Assembly: GCA_025359205.1 (NCBI GenBank)
Contig: JANYHD010000035.1
Span: 1-64,000, forward strand
DNA length: 64,000 nucleotides
Direction: 5' to 3'
From: Gammaproteobacteria bacterium
GTDB lineage: Bacteria; Pseudomonadota; Gammaproteobacteria; Steroidobacterales; Steroidobacteraceae
The translations under genes and the position numbers were made by a program. The notes beneath the pieces are model-generated. The model was not told the DNA's origin. It worked only from the letters and a program-made list of their open reading frames with translations, and did not search any database. Positions within the stretch are counted from its first letter, which is position 1, and each line of letters starts with the position of its first letter. Below are positions 19,709 through 28,605 of this stretch, piece after piece.

Positions 19709-21454
19709 TCACTGGCAATAATCGCCGAGCTTGCGCACTTCACGCGCGGGCGCTGCCCAGTCGAAGCTCGCCGGCTGCGCATCATCGGCGAAGTCGTAGT
19801 ACACGACCCCGTTCGGGAACAGCACGACCGAGATCCCGCCAAACCCCGACATGAACGGCACCCAGGTGTCGTGCCTGCAGTGGAGCACTGGGCGCAGGTT
19901 GCGCGCCCAGAAGCCATGCTGGTAGCGCAATCCCGGATAACCGGCGACCGGCAGTCCGCGTGCGCGCGCGTCGCGCTGCAGGGCCTGGTCCAGCATGTCC
20001 GGGTCCAGCAGCGGCGTGCCGCCGATTGCCCCGTGATCCACGTCGTAAAAAACGCCCAGTCGCGCGATGTCGCCGGGATTGAAGGTCAGCCCCCAGCCCG
20101 TGAACGGCTGCGCCACGGCGTCATAGCTGCGGCGCGTGACGGCGGTGGTGCCACTGAGCTGCAGCGGCGCGTAGATCTGCGCATGGACCAGGTCGCGGTA
20201 CAGGTCGTCGTGTTGATGGCCCGGCAGGCCGCGCAGGAGGTGCGCAAGCGCCGTGCCCAGCAGGTAGGTGTCGGAGGTGTGGTAGACCCATCGCGTCCCA
20301 GGCGGCGCGTGATGTGGATAGGCCTTGCAGGCAAAGGCAATCTTGCCGCGGTGAGTTGTCGCGAGGAACAGGCCGGCGGTCTTCGCGTCCAGCTCGTCGG
20401 CCTCGAACTGATCCGAATCGTAGTTGCCCGTCGCCATGTCGAGCGCATTGACGAAGCTGACGCCGGCCCACGCAGGCCCGCGGCATTGCGGCACATGCGC
20501 GCTGATCAGCTCCGGGCCCGCCTTTGGGTACTGCGATTGCAGCCGCATGAGCGCGGTCGCCGCGAACAGCGATTTGGCCAGCGAATAGGACGGCAGGTCC
20601 AGTTGCTCGCAGTAGGGATAGTTGCCACTGCGCGTGGCGCAATCCGACATGTAGTTGACGCCGGCAACGACCAACCCGTGGATCGTGCTGGCATCCGCAG
20701 CGCCGATCGCGAGTGCGGCAACGTCGAGTTGCGGATGGTCGGCCTGCAATTGCGCGAGCGTGCGCACGGGCATGCGTGCCGCGCGCTCAGCCCGATAGGC
20801 GAGCAGCACTACCGCCCTACGTACGGGCACGGTGGGTCGGTATTGCGTCTGCAGCATTGCCCACAGGTCGATATGCAGATACAGGCAGGTCTCACTGGTG
20901 ATCTGCATTGCGGTCCGGGACCCGATGCCGTTGGCGCCGAACAGGAACATCAACACGCCGTTGTGCGTGCAATTGGAGTTCCGTTCCTGCAGCGAGAATG
21001 GAATCGCGGCGCGCGTCAGCCCATGATCGCCCGCTTCGTTCCAGACGCGCCCCGGCTCCAGGATCACTTCCCACCACGCGTGGCTGCCGGGAATGGCGCC
21101 GCGCCGCATGGGCACCAAAGCCGCGCCATCCTGCACGAACTCGTAGGCGAAGTCGGCGGGCCAGGTCAGTGCCCTGGCCAGGTCGGCGGCGCCGACATAG
21201 GCCGGGTCCGCCCGCAGCGTGCGGTGTGGCAGGGTGCCGTCGAAGCGCAGCTGCAATACGCCGGCAAATACATGGGTCGCGGCCGTGGCGCCTGCGTCAG
21301 GCGCGTAGGCCGAGAAATCGACCGGCTGCGGATAACTGCCCGTCATCAGCGTCGCGTAGCTGAGTTCACTGCGCGCCTCGGCGCGCATCGCCGCCAGCAA
21401 TGCCGCGCAGCACAGCGCAACAGCGAGGGCCGTGACGCGCAGCGATCCGCGCAT
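19709..21454 (-). CDS. Exported serine hydrolase, beta-lactamase/esterase fold
   Basis: The 581-residue product has a signal peptide (VTALAVALCCAALLAAMRAEA). The β-lactamase-family nucleophile motif SxxK is SLAK at 291-294, followed by the YxN-like YHTSDTYLLG (about 391-400) and a late Gly-rich strand FGGISVVLFPNG. It carries about 200 extra N-terminal residues before the catalytic domain. The ATG at 21454 shares one base with the regulator's TGA, so the two are coupled. It is probably a periplasmic esterase, peptidase or lactamase under control of the upstream MocR-like gene. The substrate is unknown. Confidence 0.85.
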   Translation of the reverse strand: MRGSLRVTALAVALCCAALLAAMRAEARSELSYATLMTGSYPQPVDFSAYAPDAGATAATHVFAGVLQLRFDGTLPHRTLRADPAYVGAADLARALTWPADFAYEFVQDGAALVPMRRGAIPGSHAWWEVILEPGRVWNEAGDHGLTRAAIPFSLQERNSNCTHNGVLMFLFGANGIGSRTAMQITSETCLYLHIDLWAMLQTQYRPTVPVRRAVVLLAYRAERAARMPVRTLAQLQADHPQLDVAALAIGAADASTIHGLVVAGVNYMSDCATRSGNYPYCEQLDLPSYSLAKSLFAATALMRLQSQYPKAGPELISAHVPQCRGPAWAGVSFVNALDMATGNYDSDQFEADELDAKTAGLFLATTHRGKIAFACKAYPHHAPPGTRWVYHTSDTYLLGTALAHLLRGLPGHQHDDLYRDLVHAQIYAPLQLSGTTAVTRRSYDAVAQPFTGWGLTFNPGDIARLGVFYDVDHGAIGGTPLLDPDMLDQALQRDARARGLPVAGYPGLRYQHGFWARNLRPVLHCRHDTWVPFMSGFGGISVVLFPNGVVYYDFADDAQPASFDWAAPAREVRKLGDYCQ

Positions 21455-23262
21455 CAGGGGCGTGCTCCGCGCCGGCGAACGATCACCGCCGTATCTATGA
21501 ACAAGCCGTCGGCGTTGAACCAGCGCACCTGGTCGCCGTCGATGAGTGTGACCAGCCCGAGGCGCTCGCCGTAGGCCCAGTGCTGCCACTGGCGGTACCA
21601 GCGGTCGCCTTCGACCCACCAGCGGCCGCTGTCGCGGTCCTCGTTCGAGTAGCCGGCGCGCCCGCTCAGCGTGCCGTCGCTCCCCAGGTGAATGGTGCAG
21701 GGCTCCCCGTAGACCGTGTTGTACAGCAGCGTGGCGCCCGCCAGCGCGCGCTGCAGCGTTGCCCCGGCCAGCGGCGCGACCGTCTCTTCGCGCAGCGTGC
21801 GCGAGCCCAGCTGCGGGTCGGCGCGCACGATGCGCGCCAGCTCCTGCACGCCGGCGCGGATCCGCTCGGCGCGGATGCTGGTGACGCCCATGCAGAACTG
21901 CGCCGTCTCGCCCGCGGCTGAAGCCGGTTCGATCAGCACACCGAGTTCGGCGGCGGCGCGCGCCAGGTGCGTGGCGTTCCATTGCGGACCGCCACTGATC
22001 CAGTAAGCGCTCGAGCCGGGACGCGTCTCGATGCGCACGAAGCGGTGCAGGTAGTGATTGAGGGCATCACGCAGGGCCGTGCGCCGCTCGAGCAGGCGCA
22101 CGTTGGCGCGCGCGAGCGCGCCCGCGTAGTGGCCGAGGCCAATGAAGTACGCCCAGGCGCGCTGGATGCCACTCGGAAACTCCGCGCCGGTGTGGCGGCG
22201 CAGTTCGCGGATGCGCGCGATCAGGCGTGCGTTGCCGTGTACGATGCCGGGCGCCGTGCCGAGCGCGGTCACCGCGCCGAGGCTCCCGACGGCGATCACC
22301 TGGTCGCCGCGCGCCAGGCTCCGCAGCGTCACGGCATCGCGCCCGCTCTCGAGCAGGTCGGCGCCGTGCACACATTCGACGATGGTGGCGCCACTCTCGG
22401 CGGCGGCGAGCAGCAGGGCAGCGGCGCGCTCGCGCGTGCGGATCGTGCCGGGCGTGGCGCGGCGCGAGCCGGCCAGCAGCACGGCACCATGTGGCAATGG
22501 CGCCGCCAGCCGGGCGCCCGTTCCCTCCCAGCGCAGGGCCGTGGCGGTGGCGCCGCGTGCGAGCACCTGGCGTTGCGCACCGGCATCGATGCCGGCATCG
22601 AAGATCACTGGCGTGCTGCGCTCGAGCAGGCTTGCCATGACCAGGTGCAGCGCCTGTTGGCCGGAGACGGTGGCGAGCACCTCGTCGGGTCCGGCGTCGA
22701 CGCCCCACGAGGGCAGCACCTTGGTGCGCAGCTCGTCCACGAAGCGCGCGTCGTCGGAGTCGCCGCCCGTCGTGCCCCAGCGCAGCAGGTCCTGCTTGGA
22801 AAAGGACAGGCGCAGCGCCTCGCGCCAGCCCTCGATCGGCAGCAGCTCGGGTTCGATGCACCCGTCGATGAACGGATAGGGGTACTGCAGCCAGTTGGGC
22901 GGCACGCGGAACCCGGGCTCGTCGCGAGCAGCCGCGCCGCGCTCGTTCGCTACCGGCGCGCGGCGCAGGCCCCGCCGTCCGGTCGTCACCCGCTCGACCT
23001 GCGGGCTCGCGGGCACGTAGACGCCGCTGCGCGCGCGGCTCTCGAGGTGGCCTTCAGCCAGCAGTGCGTCGTAGGCCAGTGTTATCGTATTGCGCGATAC
23101 GCCGGTCTGCATCGCCAGCAGGCGCGTCGAAGGCAGGCGGCGGCCGGGGCGCAGGATGCCGAGGCTCAGCGCGTCGATGATCCGCTGGCGCACCTGCAGC
23201 TGCAGGCTCAGCGGCCCCTGCCGGTCAACGGCGATGCTGAAGCCGAATTTGGGCGCCTTCAT
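21454..23262 (-). CDS. MocR/GabR-like regulator with lost PLP site and extra C-terminal domain
   Basis: The 602-residue protein has an N-terminal GntR winged helix (residues 15-85, GILRPGRRLPSTRLLAMQTGVS). An aminotransferase-like domain spans about 120-470. The PLP lysine motif, normally GTFSKSL, is GSLGAV here (326-331), so the lysine is Ala330. The acidic PLP-binding motif is also absent (IVECVHGAD). About 120 residues beyond the usual end form an extra β-rich domain (GRWWVEGDRWYRQWQHWAYG). The coenzyme-sensing role is therefore probably replaced by the C-terminal domain. It is divergent from an MFS gene and coupled to the hydrolase. Confidence 0.85.
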   Translation of the reverse strand: MKAPKFGFSIAVDRQGPLSLQLQVRQRIIDALSLGILRPGRRLPSTRLLAMQTGVSRNTITLAYDALLAEGHLESRARSGVYVPASPQVERVTTGRRGLRRAPVANERGAAARDEPGFRVPPNWLQYPYPFIDGCIEPELLPIEGWREALRLSFSKQDLLRWGTTGGDSDDARFVDELRTKVLPSWGVDAGPDEVLATVSGQQALHLVMASLLERSTPVIFDAGIDAGAQRQVLARGATATALRWEGTGARLAAPLPHGAVLLAGSRRATPGTIRTRERAAALLLAAAESGATIVECVHGADLLESGRDAVTLRSLARGDQVIAVGSLGAVTALGTAPGIVHGNARLIARIRELRRHTGAEFPSGIQRAWAYFIGLGHYAGALARANVRLLERRTALRDALNHYLHRFVRIETRPGSSAYWISGGPQWNATHLARAAAELGVLIEPASAAGETAQFCMGVTSIRAERIRAGVQELARIVRADPQLGSRTLREETVAPLAGATLQRALAGATLLYNTVYGEPCTIHLGSDGTLSGRAGYSNEDRDSGRWWVEGDRWYRQWQHWAYGERLGLVTLIDGDQVRWFNADGLFIDTAVIVRRRGARP

Positions 23263-23273
23263 GGTGCCAGTAT

Positions 23274-23318
23274 GACTGGACCCAAGCAGGGGTTGCGACT
23301 GGACCTATAGCCAGGTCC
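23274..23318. promoter_or_regulatory. Candidate operator of the MocR-like regulator
   Basis: In the 95-bp divergent gap GACTGGACC occurs at 23274 and 23297 as direct repeats 23 bp apart. The second copy begins a perfect inverted repeat GGACCT-N6-AGGTCC (23301-23318). MocR regulators typically bind direct repeats in their own divergent promoter region. The assignment is inference. Confidence 0.45.
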
Positions 23319-23357
23319 TGACCGCTGCCAAGCTGGCACGAGGGGAGGGTGCACTGC

Positions 23358-24596
23358 ATGTCCATGAGGCTGACTACCAGCTGGCCGCGGGCGGCCCCGG
23401 ACGGCCTGCTGGCCGCCGTGCTGCTGTCGTTCCTCGCGACCGCCGGCTTTCTCTACGTCAACATCATGCCGGCGATCGTCGAGGGCCTGCAGACCGGCCT
23501 GCATTTCTCCGCGCGCGTTGCCGGTCAGATTGGTTCGGCCAACGTCTACGGCGCTGCGGCCGGTGCGCTGCTGGCGACATTGCTGGTCGCACGCTGGCCA
23601 TGGCGTCCGGTCGCGTTGGCGCTGCTGGCTACGCTCATCGTCATTGACACCGCCAGCATGTTCATCTCCGATAGTGCGGCGCTGCTGGCTGTGCGCGCCG
23701 TGCACGGCGTAGCGGGCGGCTGCCTGGTCGGCTTCTCCTTCGCGGTGTTTGCCCGGACGGCGCATCCGGAGCGCGTCTTCGGCGTGCTGCTGGTGGTGCA
23801 GGGCGGCCTCGGGGGCCTCGGCATCATGGTGCTGCCGCGGCTGGTGCCGCTGTTTGGCACGGCGGCGCTGTTCGCCGCGCTGGCCGGCTTCAGCCTCATC
23901 ACCTTGGGGCTGCTGCCGCTCCTGGCGCCGTATCCACCGCGTGCTGCGCCCGGCGCAAGTGCCGTCGCCGCAAGCGCGGCGCAGCGAGCCGCAGCACGGG
24001 TGCCGGCGGGAATGCTGATACTGGCGCTGGCGTTGTTGTCGGTGTTCCTGTTCCAGTTCTCGAACATGCTGCTGTTCACCTACATCATCGGCCTGGCGCG
24101 CCACTACGCGCTCGACCCGCAGCACGCTGCCACCGTGGTCGGCGTGTCGACCTGGGTGGGGATGCTCGGCTCGCTGCTGGTGGTGGCATTCGGCACGCGC
24201 TTCGGCCGCGTCCGCATGCTCACGGTCGCGCTGTTGCTCACGGCCGCGGGCATGTACGTACTCCACGGCTCCGCGAATCCGGTGATCTTCGCGCTCGCCA
24301 ACGCCGGCACCGGGATCACCTGGGCCTTCGTGATTCCGCACTTGCTCGGCATGTGCGCGCGTTGCGACGTCACTGGCCGGGCATCGGCGCTCGGCGGCTT
24401 CGCCTCCAAGATGGGCCTGGCCACCGGGCCCTTCGCGGGTTCGTTGTTGCTCGGTGCTGATCGCTACGGAGTGCTGATCGACGTCGCCACGGTGGTGATC
24501 GTGATTTGTACGATTGCGGCGCTCCTGCCGGCCGCGCGCCTTGACCGGCTCGACGCGCAACTAGCCGCTGTCGATCGCGACACCGCCCGCGCTTAG
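23358..24596 (+). CDS. MFS transporter
   Basis: The 412-residue protein has about 12 TM helices and begins SMRLTTSWPRAAPDGLLAAV. I chose ATG 23358 because GGGAGG lies 9 bp upstream; GTG 23349 and ATG 23364 are alternatives. Helix patterns such as SANVYGAAAGALLATLLVARW fit the N-terminal MFS half. The divergent arrangement with the MocR-like regulator suggests it exports or imports the regulator's effector or the hydrolase's substrate. Its 3' end overlaps the sulfotransferase 3' end by 36 bp on the other strand. Confidence 0.88.
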   Translation: MSMRLTTSWPRAAPDGLLAAVLLSFLATAGFLYVNIMPAIVEGLQTGLHFSARVAGQIGSANVYGAAAGALLATLLVARWPWRPVALALLATLIVIDTASMFISDSAALLAVRAVHGVAGGCLVGFSFAVFARTAHPERVFGVLLVVQGGLGGLGIMVLPRLVPLFGTAALFAALAGFSLITLGLLPLLAPYPPRAAPGASAVAASAAQRAAARVPAGMLILALALLSVFLFQFSNMLLFTYIIGLARHYALDPQHAATVVGVSTWVGMLGSLLVVAFGTRFGRVRMLTVALLLTAAGMYVLHGSANPVIFALANAGTGITWAFVIPHLLGMCARCDVTGRASALGGFASKMGLATGPFAGSLLLGADRYGVLIDVATVVIVICTIAALLPAARLDRLDAQLAAVDRDTARA

Positions 24597-26144
24597 GGCC
24601 GCCGCCAGCGGCTCCAGCTGTGCGGCGTAATGTCGCCAGTTGCCGATTGAACGCGCATGCAGCGGCTCGCGTACCTGCGCCGCGCTGGCCGTCGCTGCGG
24701 GCGCCGGATTGCGGTGGAATTCCAGGCACTGCGGCTCGAACTGCAGCCCGCACCAGGCCAGCAACTCGCGCGTCGCCTGCTGCTGCGATTGCACCACGTA
24801 CTCGTAATCGAGATCGAGGAAGCGTTCCGGCAGCACGCTGCGCCAATGGGCCATCAGCTTGTCGTAGGCGAGGTAGTACCGCGCCAGGTCTTGCTGGTCG
24901 TAGGAATAGGGCGAGCCATCGCGGAACAGCGTCTTGTAGAGCGCGAAGCAGCTGTCCATTGGATGGCGGCGCACGTGCACGATGCGCGCGCCGGGCAGGG
25001 CCAGCGCGATCAGGCCCAGATACAGGAAATTCCAGGGCGTCTTGTCGATGAAGCGCGGCCGGTTGCGCTCGTAGCCGGCCACGCGCCTGAGGTAGTCATC
25101 GCCCAGCACCGCGTGATCGAGCAGCGCGGAACGCCTGATGAGTTCCGTCCGTTCGGGCGGTGCGGCGTCCGCATCCATGGTGCCGTACACCTGGCCGATG
25201 ACGGCGTAGGCCAGATCGTTGATCTCGCCCAGGCTCTGCACCGCGGAGTGGCTGCTGAGGATCCGATCGACCAGCGTCGTGCCGCTGCGCGGCAGGCCCA
25301 TGACGAATATCGCGGTCGCGCCGCGCTCGCCGCCGGGTGCGGTTGCCATCCGCTGGCCGCCAAAACTCTGCACGATCACCTGCAGCGCGTGCTCGTCATC
25401 GGCGACGTCGTAGGACAGGTTGCGCCGGCGCCGCGCCGCGCCGCGCTGCAGGAAGGCGCCAGCCTGCCGAGAATCACCCAGGTCTTCGTACTCCTTGGCC
25501 AGGGCAAAGCACAGCGGCACGATTTGCGGTGCTTCCACCGGCAAAGCGGCCAGCCGGGAGCTCATCTCGCGCAGGTGGTTGCTCGCCGCGTTCTGCCGGC
25601 GCAGCGTGCTGCGCCGGTAGTAGGAACCGTAGTCCTGCGGGTGCGCGGCCAGCAGCTGGTCGAGATGCGCTTCGGCTCCGCTGACTTCGCCGCAGGCCGT
25701 TTCGGCGGCAGCAGCGTTCGCCAACAACTGTGCTTCGGCGGGCGCCAATTCCAGCGCACGCAGCGCACAGCGTAGCCGGTCCGTGTGTGCGCCGGCGGCC
25801 AGGTACAGGTTGGAGAGCGCCGTGAGCAGGCGCGCGTCCTGCTGCCCGCCGCGCTCGAGCGCGGCGAGTCCGGCGCGTGCCTCGGCCCCCAGGCCGCAGT
25901 ACAGCTGCGCTTCGCGCAATTTGAGCAGCACCGTGGTGTTGGTCGGTTGCAGCCGCAACGCCGCGTGCAGCGCCGACAGCATCGCGTCGAAGCGCTGCTG
26001 GCGCTGTTCGGCCAGCGCCAGCAGCAGCCAGGCTTCGGTCAGCCGCGGTTCATCGGCGAGCAGCGTGCGCGCCGACCGTGCCGCGGCGGCGAAGCGCCCT
26101 GTTTCAATGAGGCGCTGGGCTTCGCTGAACCGTGCGCTGGCCAC
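24561..26144 (-). CDS. TPR-containing sulfotransferase
   Basis: The 527-residue protein combines N-terminal TPR repeats (residues 1-265) with a PAPS-dependent sulfotransferase domain. The 5'-phosphosulfate loop is LPRSGTT at 284-290. The 3'-phosphate region is IVHVRRHPMDSCFALYK. No signal peptide is seen, so it is cytoplasmic. The start is GTG at 26144, 13 bp after the TonB receptor stop, so it ends the nitrilase-TonB-sulfotransferase operon. The acceptor (protein, sterol or polysaccharide) is unknown. Confidence 0.9.
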   Translation of the reverse strand: MASARFSEAQRLIETGRFAAAARSARTLLADEPRLTEAWLLLALAEQRQQRFDAMLSALHAALRLQPTNTTVLLKLREAQLYCGLGAEARAGLAALERGGQQDARLLTALSNLYLAAGAHTDRLRCALRALELAPAEAQLLANAAAAETACGEVSGAEAHLDQLLAAHPQDYGSYYRRSTLRRQNAASNHLREMSSRLAALPVEAPQIVPLCFALAKEYEDLGDSRQAGAFLQRGAARRRRNLSYDVADDEHALQVIVQSFGGQRMATAPGGERGATAIFVMGLPRSGTTLVDRILSSHSAVQSLGEINDLAYAVIGQVYGTMDADAAPPERTELIRRSALLDHAVLGDDYLRRVAGYERNRPRFIDKTPWNFLYLGLIALALPGARIVHVRRHPMDSCFALYKTLFRDGSPYSYDQQDLARYYLAYDKLMAHWRSVLPERFLDLDYEYVVQSQQQATRELLAWCGLQFEPQCLEFHRNPAPAATASAAQVREPLHARSIGNWRHYAAQLEPLAAALSAGGVAIDSG

Positions 26145-26157
26145 GGGCGTGCGCAGA

Positions 26158-28605
26158 TCAGAAGCGGTACTTGGCGATCAACCCGATCGTGCGCGGAGTC
26201 GTGATGAGCTCGCGACTGGTGTTGCCCGCAAACCCGTCCGCCGGCGCGCTGCCGAACTGCGCCTCGGTGAACACACCCGAAATGGCCTTCGAGTTGCCGA
26301 GGTTGCGCACCTGCAGAGTCAGGCCCCAGTTCTTGGAATTAAGCGCCACCGATGCGTTCCACAATGTGTACCCATCGAGCGGGATCGCCGCCGTCGGCGT
26401 GGTCGCCAGGCGGTTGTAGGTGCCGCTCTGGTAGTAGGCATCAATGTGAGGCAGCAGCGTCAGTCCATCGCCGAGCGGAATGGAGTAGTCGAGCGAGGCG
26501 TTGATGACGCTGGTCGGCGCGGCGGGTAACTGCGTGCCGCTGGGCGCTATCACCACCGGCGGATTCGGCGCGATGGCGTACGGCCGCACCGCGTTTTCGG
26601 TGAGCTTGGCGTCCGTGTAGGCGTAGCCCAGCGCGTAGCTGAGCGCGTTGCCGAGCTTGCCGCGGAACTCCAGCTCCACGCCCTGCGAGCGCGCCTTGCC
26701 GGCATTGACGGTGACGTAGTAGCCCCAGACCGGTGTCGCAGTGTTGAGCTGCACGTCCTTCCAGTCGATCAGGAACAGCGAGGCATTGAAGCTGTAGGTG
26801 TCGTGGGCGCCCTTTATGCCGAGCTCGTAGTTGTTGAGCGTGTCGGGACCGAAGTTCACCCAGCCCGGGTTCTCGCCGATGTACCCGCTCGTCGGGATGT
26901 CGTTGACGCCGCCGCGCCGGTAGCCCTGCGAAGCCGTGAAATACACGTTGTCGTGCGGCGTGACATGCCAGGAGGAGTTGAACTTGAAGATGGTCTTGTT
27001 CTTGGTGATATCCGGCGTCGACGGTGACGACAAGCCCACGCGCGTGGGCAGGTCGGGCACGACGGAGACCTGGTTCGAATCCTGGTCCTGGAACCAGCGC
27101 GCACCGCCGGTGACCTGGAAATCGGGCGTGATGTGATAGGTCAGCTCGCCGAACGCAGCGGTCTCGGTGAACTGCTCGCCGCGGTCGTACAGGAAGTCGC
27201 GATCGCTGGTGGGCGCCACCGGATCGTAGTAGGAGCCGAAGCCGGGCGTCACCGCATCCTGTGCGGCGAACCATTGTGAGAAGCCACGCACCCAGTCTGT
27301 TTCGCCGGAGTGCAGCTTTTCCTTTTCGTAGTACAGGCCGGCAATATAATCGAGCGCGCCCTTGCTGCTGGAGACCAGGCGTAGTTCCTGCGCGAAGCTC
27401 CGGTCGGTGTAGTCGCGGTACTTCTGCGCCATCAGGCGCGGATAGAAGTCGTACAGGAACGGCCAGCCCTTGGCGTACAGGCCGGAGTTGTCGTTGGTGC
27501 TGCTGCCGGTGTGGTCGGTGTAGGAGGTACTTGAAGTCAGCGCGGCGAAGCCGAGGTCGAAAGTGCCTTCGAGGCTGGCCACCGACACTTCGCGCGCCGA
27601 AGGCTCGAGCATCACGGCGCCCTGTTCGTAGTCGCCGTACACGCCACCGGTGGCGTTGTTGACCGTGCCCGGTGCGGTGATCTGGCGCCGGCCGCCAGTG
27701 CTGTCCTTCTGGTGCACCAGCGAGAACACCAGCTTGGCGGCGTCCGTGGGCTTCCACGTGGCGGCCAGGCGCGCGTAGTCGATATGCGCCCAGTCGGCGT
27801 CCTTCTTGGATGTGTATTGCGCCGCCGGATCGAGCACGCCGTTCGGCGCCACCGGGATGCCATTAGCGCCGAGCACGTACAGGTTCGGGTAGTCCACCAC
27901 GCCGGCGTCATCGAAATGGGTGTAGTTGACCCGCATCGCCAGCGTATCGCCCAGCGGCAGGTTCAGCGTGCCGCTGGTGGTCCAGTTCATGCCACTCGAC
28001 CCGGTGGTGGATGAAATGCCGGCCTCGACGTTGCCCGAGGTCTGGCCCAGCACCGGTTCGCGCAGCAGGTAGCGCACCGTGCCGCCGAGCGACCCGCGGC
28101 CATATAGCGTGCCTTGCGGGCCGCGCAGCACTTCGACGCGGTCGATGTCCTGCAACAGGAAGTTCGCGAAGATCGGCGTGTCGTTCACATAGCTCGACAC
28201 CGCCGCGGCGCCCGCCACGGCGTAGTCGCCGAGCGTGGCCGCATCGACATTGATGCCGCGGATGCGCACGTTGTTCACCACGCCGGAATTGCGGATGCCG
28301 CGATCGACCACCGACACGCCCGGCACGGTGCGCAACAGGTCAACGGGATTGGTGAGGTTCTGCGCCTCGATCTGCGCGCCGCTGACCGCCGAAATGTTGA
28401 ACGGCACGTCGACCGTGGTGACCGAACGCCGCGTGGCGGTGACCACGATCTCCTCCAGGCTGGCCTCGGCAGCGGTGCTGGACGGCGCGGCCTGCGCAAA
28501 CACCGGCGGTGCGAGCGCGGAACCGTAGAGAAGCCCGGCCACGGCAGCACCGATCGGCGTCAGGCGCCAGGCCTTGTTCAGGTTTCCAGATGCAACGTAG
28601 CTCAT
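26158..28605 (-). CDS. TonB-dependent outer-membrane receptor
   Basis: The 815-residue receptor starts at ATG 28605. It has a signal peptide ending VFAQA, a TonB box region (LEEIVVTATRR), a plug domain (VNNVRIRGINVDAATLG; VEVLRGPQGTLYGRGSLGG) and a 22-strand barrel ending in aromatic IAKYRF. It imports an unknown ligand across the outer membrane using TonB energy. It overlaps the nitrilase stop by 4 bp (ATGA). The partner genes (C-N hydrolase, sulfotransferase) do not look like siderophore genes, so an organic substrate is more likely. Confidence 0.95.
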   Translation of the reverse strand: MSYVASGNLNKAWRLTPIGAAVAGLLYGSALAPPVFAQAAPSSTAAEASLEEIVVTATRRSVTTVDVPFNISAVSGAQIEAQNLTNPVDLLRTVPGVSVVDRGIRNSGVVNNVRIRGINVDAATLGDYAVAGAAAVSSYVNDTPIFANFLLQDIDRVEVLRGPQGTLYGRGSLGGTVRYLLREPVLGQTSGNVEAGISSTTGSSGMNWTTSGTLNLPLGDTLAMRVNYTHFDDAGVVDYPNLYVLGANGIPVAPNGVLDPAAQYTSKKDADWAHIDYARLAATWKPTDAAKLVFSLVHQKDSTGGRRQITAPGTVNNATGGVYGDYEQGAVMLEPSAREVSVASLEGTFDLGFAALTSSTSYTDHTGSSTNDNSGLYAKGWPFLYDFYPRLMAQKYRDYTDRSFAQELRLVSSSKGALDYIAGLYYEKEKLHSGETDWVRGFSQWFAAQDAVTPGFGSYYDPVAPTSDRDFLYDRGEQFTETAAFGELTYHITPDFQVTGGARWFQDQDSNQVSVVPDLPTRVGLSSPSTPDITKNKTIFKFNSSWHVTPHDNVYFTASQGYRRGGVNDIPTSGYIGENPGWVNFGPDTLNNYELGIKGAHDTYSFNASLFLIDWKDVQLNTATPVWGYYVTVNAGKARSQGVELEFRGKLGNALSYALGYAYTDAKLTENAVRPYAIAPNPPVVIAPSGTQLPAAPTSVINASLDYSIPLGDGLTLLPHIDAYYQSGTYNRLATTPTAAIPLDGYTLWNASVALNSKNWGLTLQVRNLGNSKAISGVFTEAQFGSAPADGFAGNTSRELITTPRTIGLIAKYRF

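Noticed and set aside
23331..23350. TGGCACG as a possible sigma-54 -24 element
   Set aside because: No TTGC at the right distance; the adjacent GGGAGG is the Shine-Dalgarno of the MFS gene.
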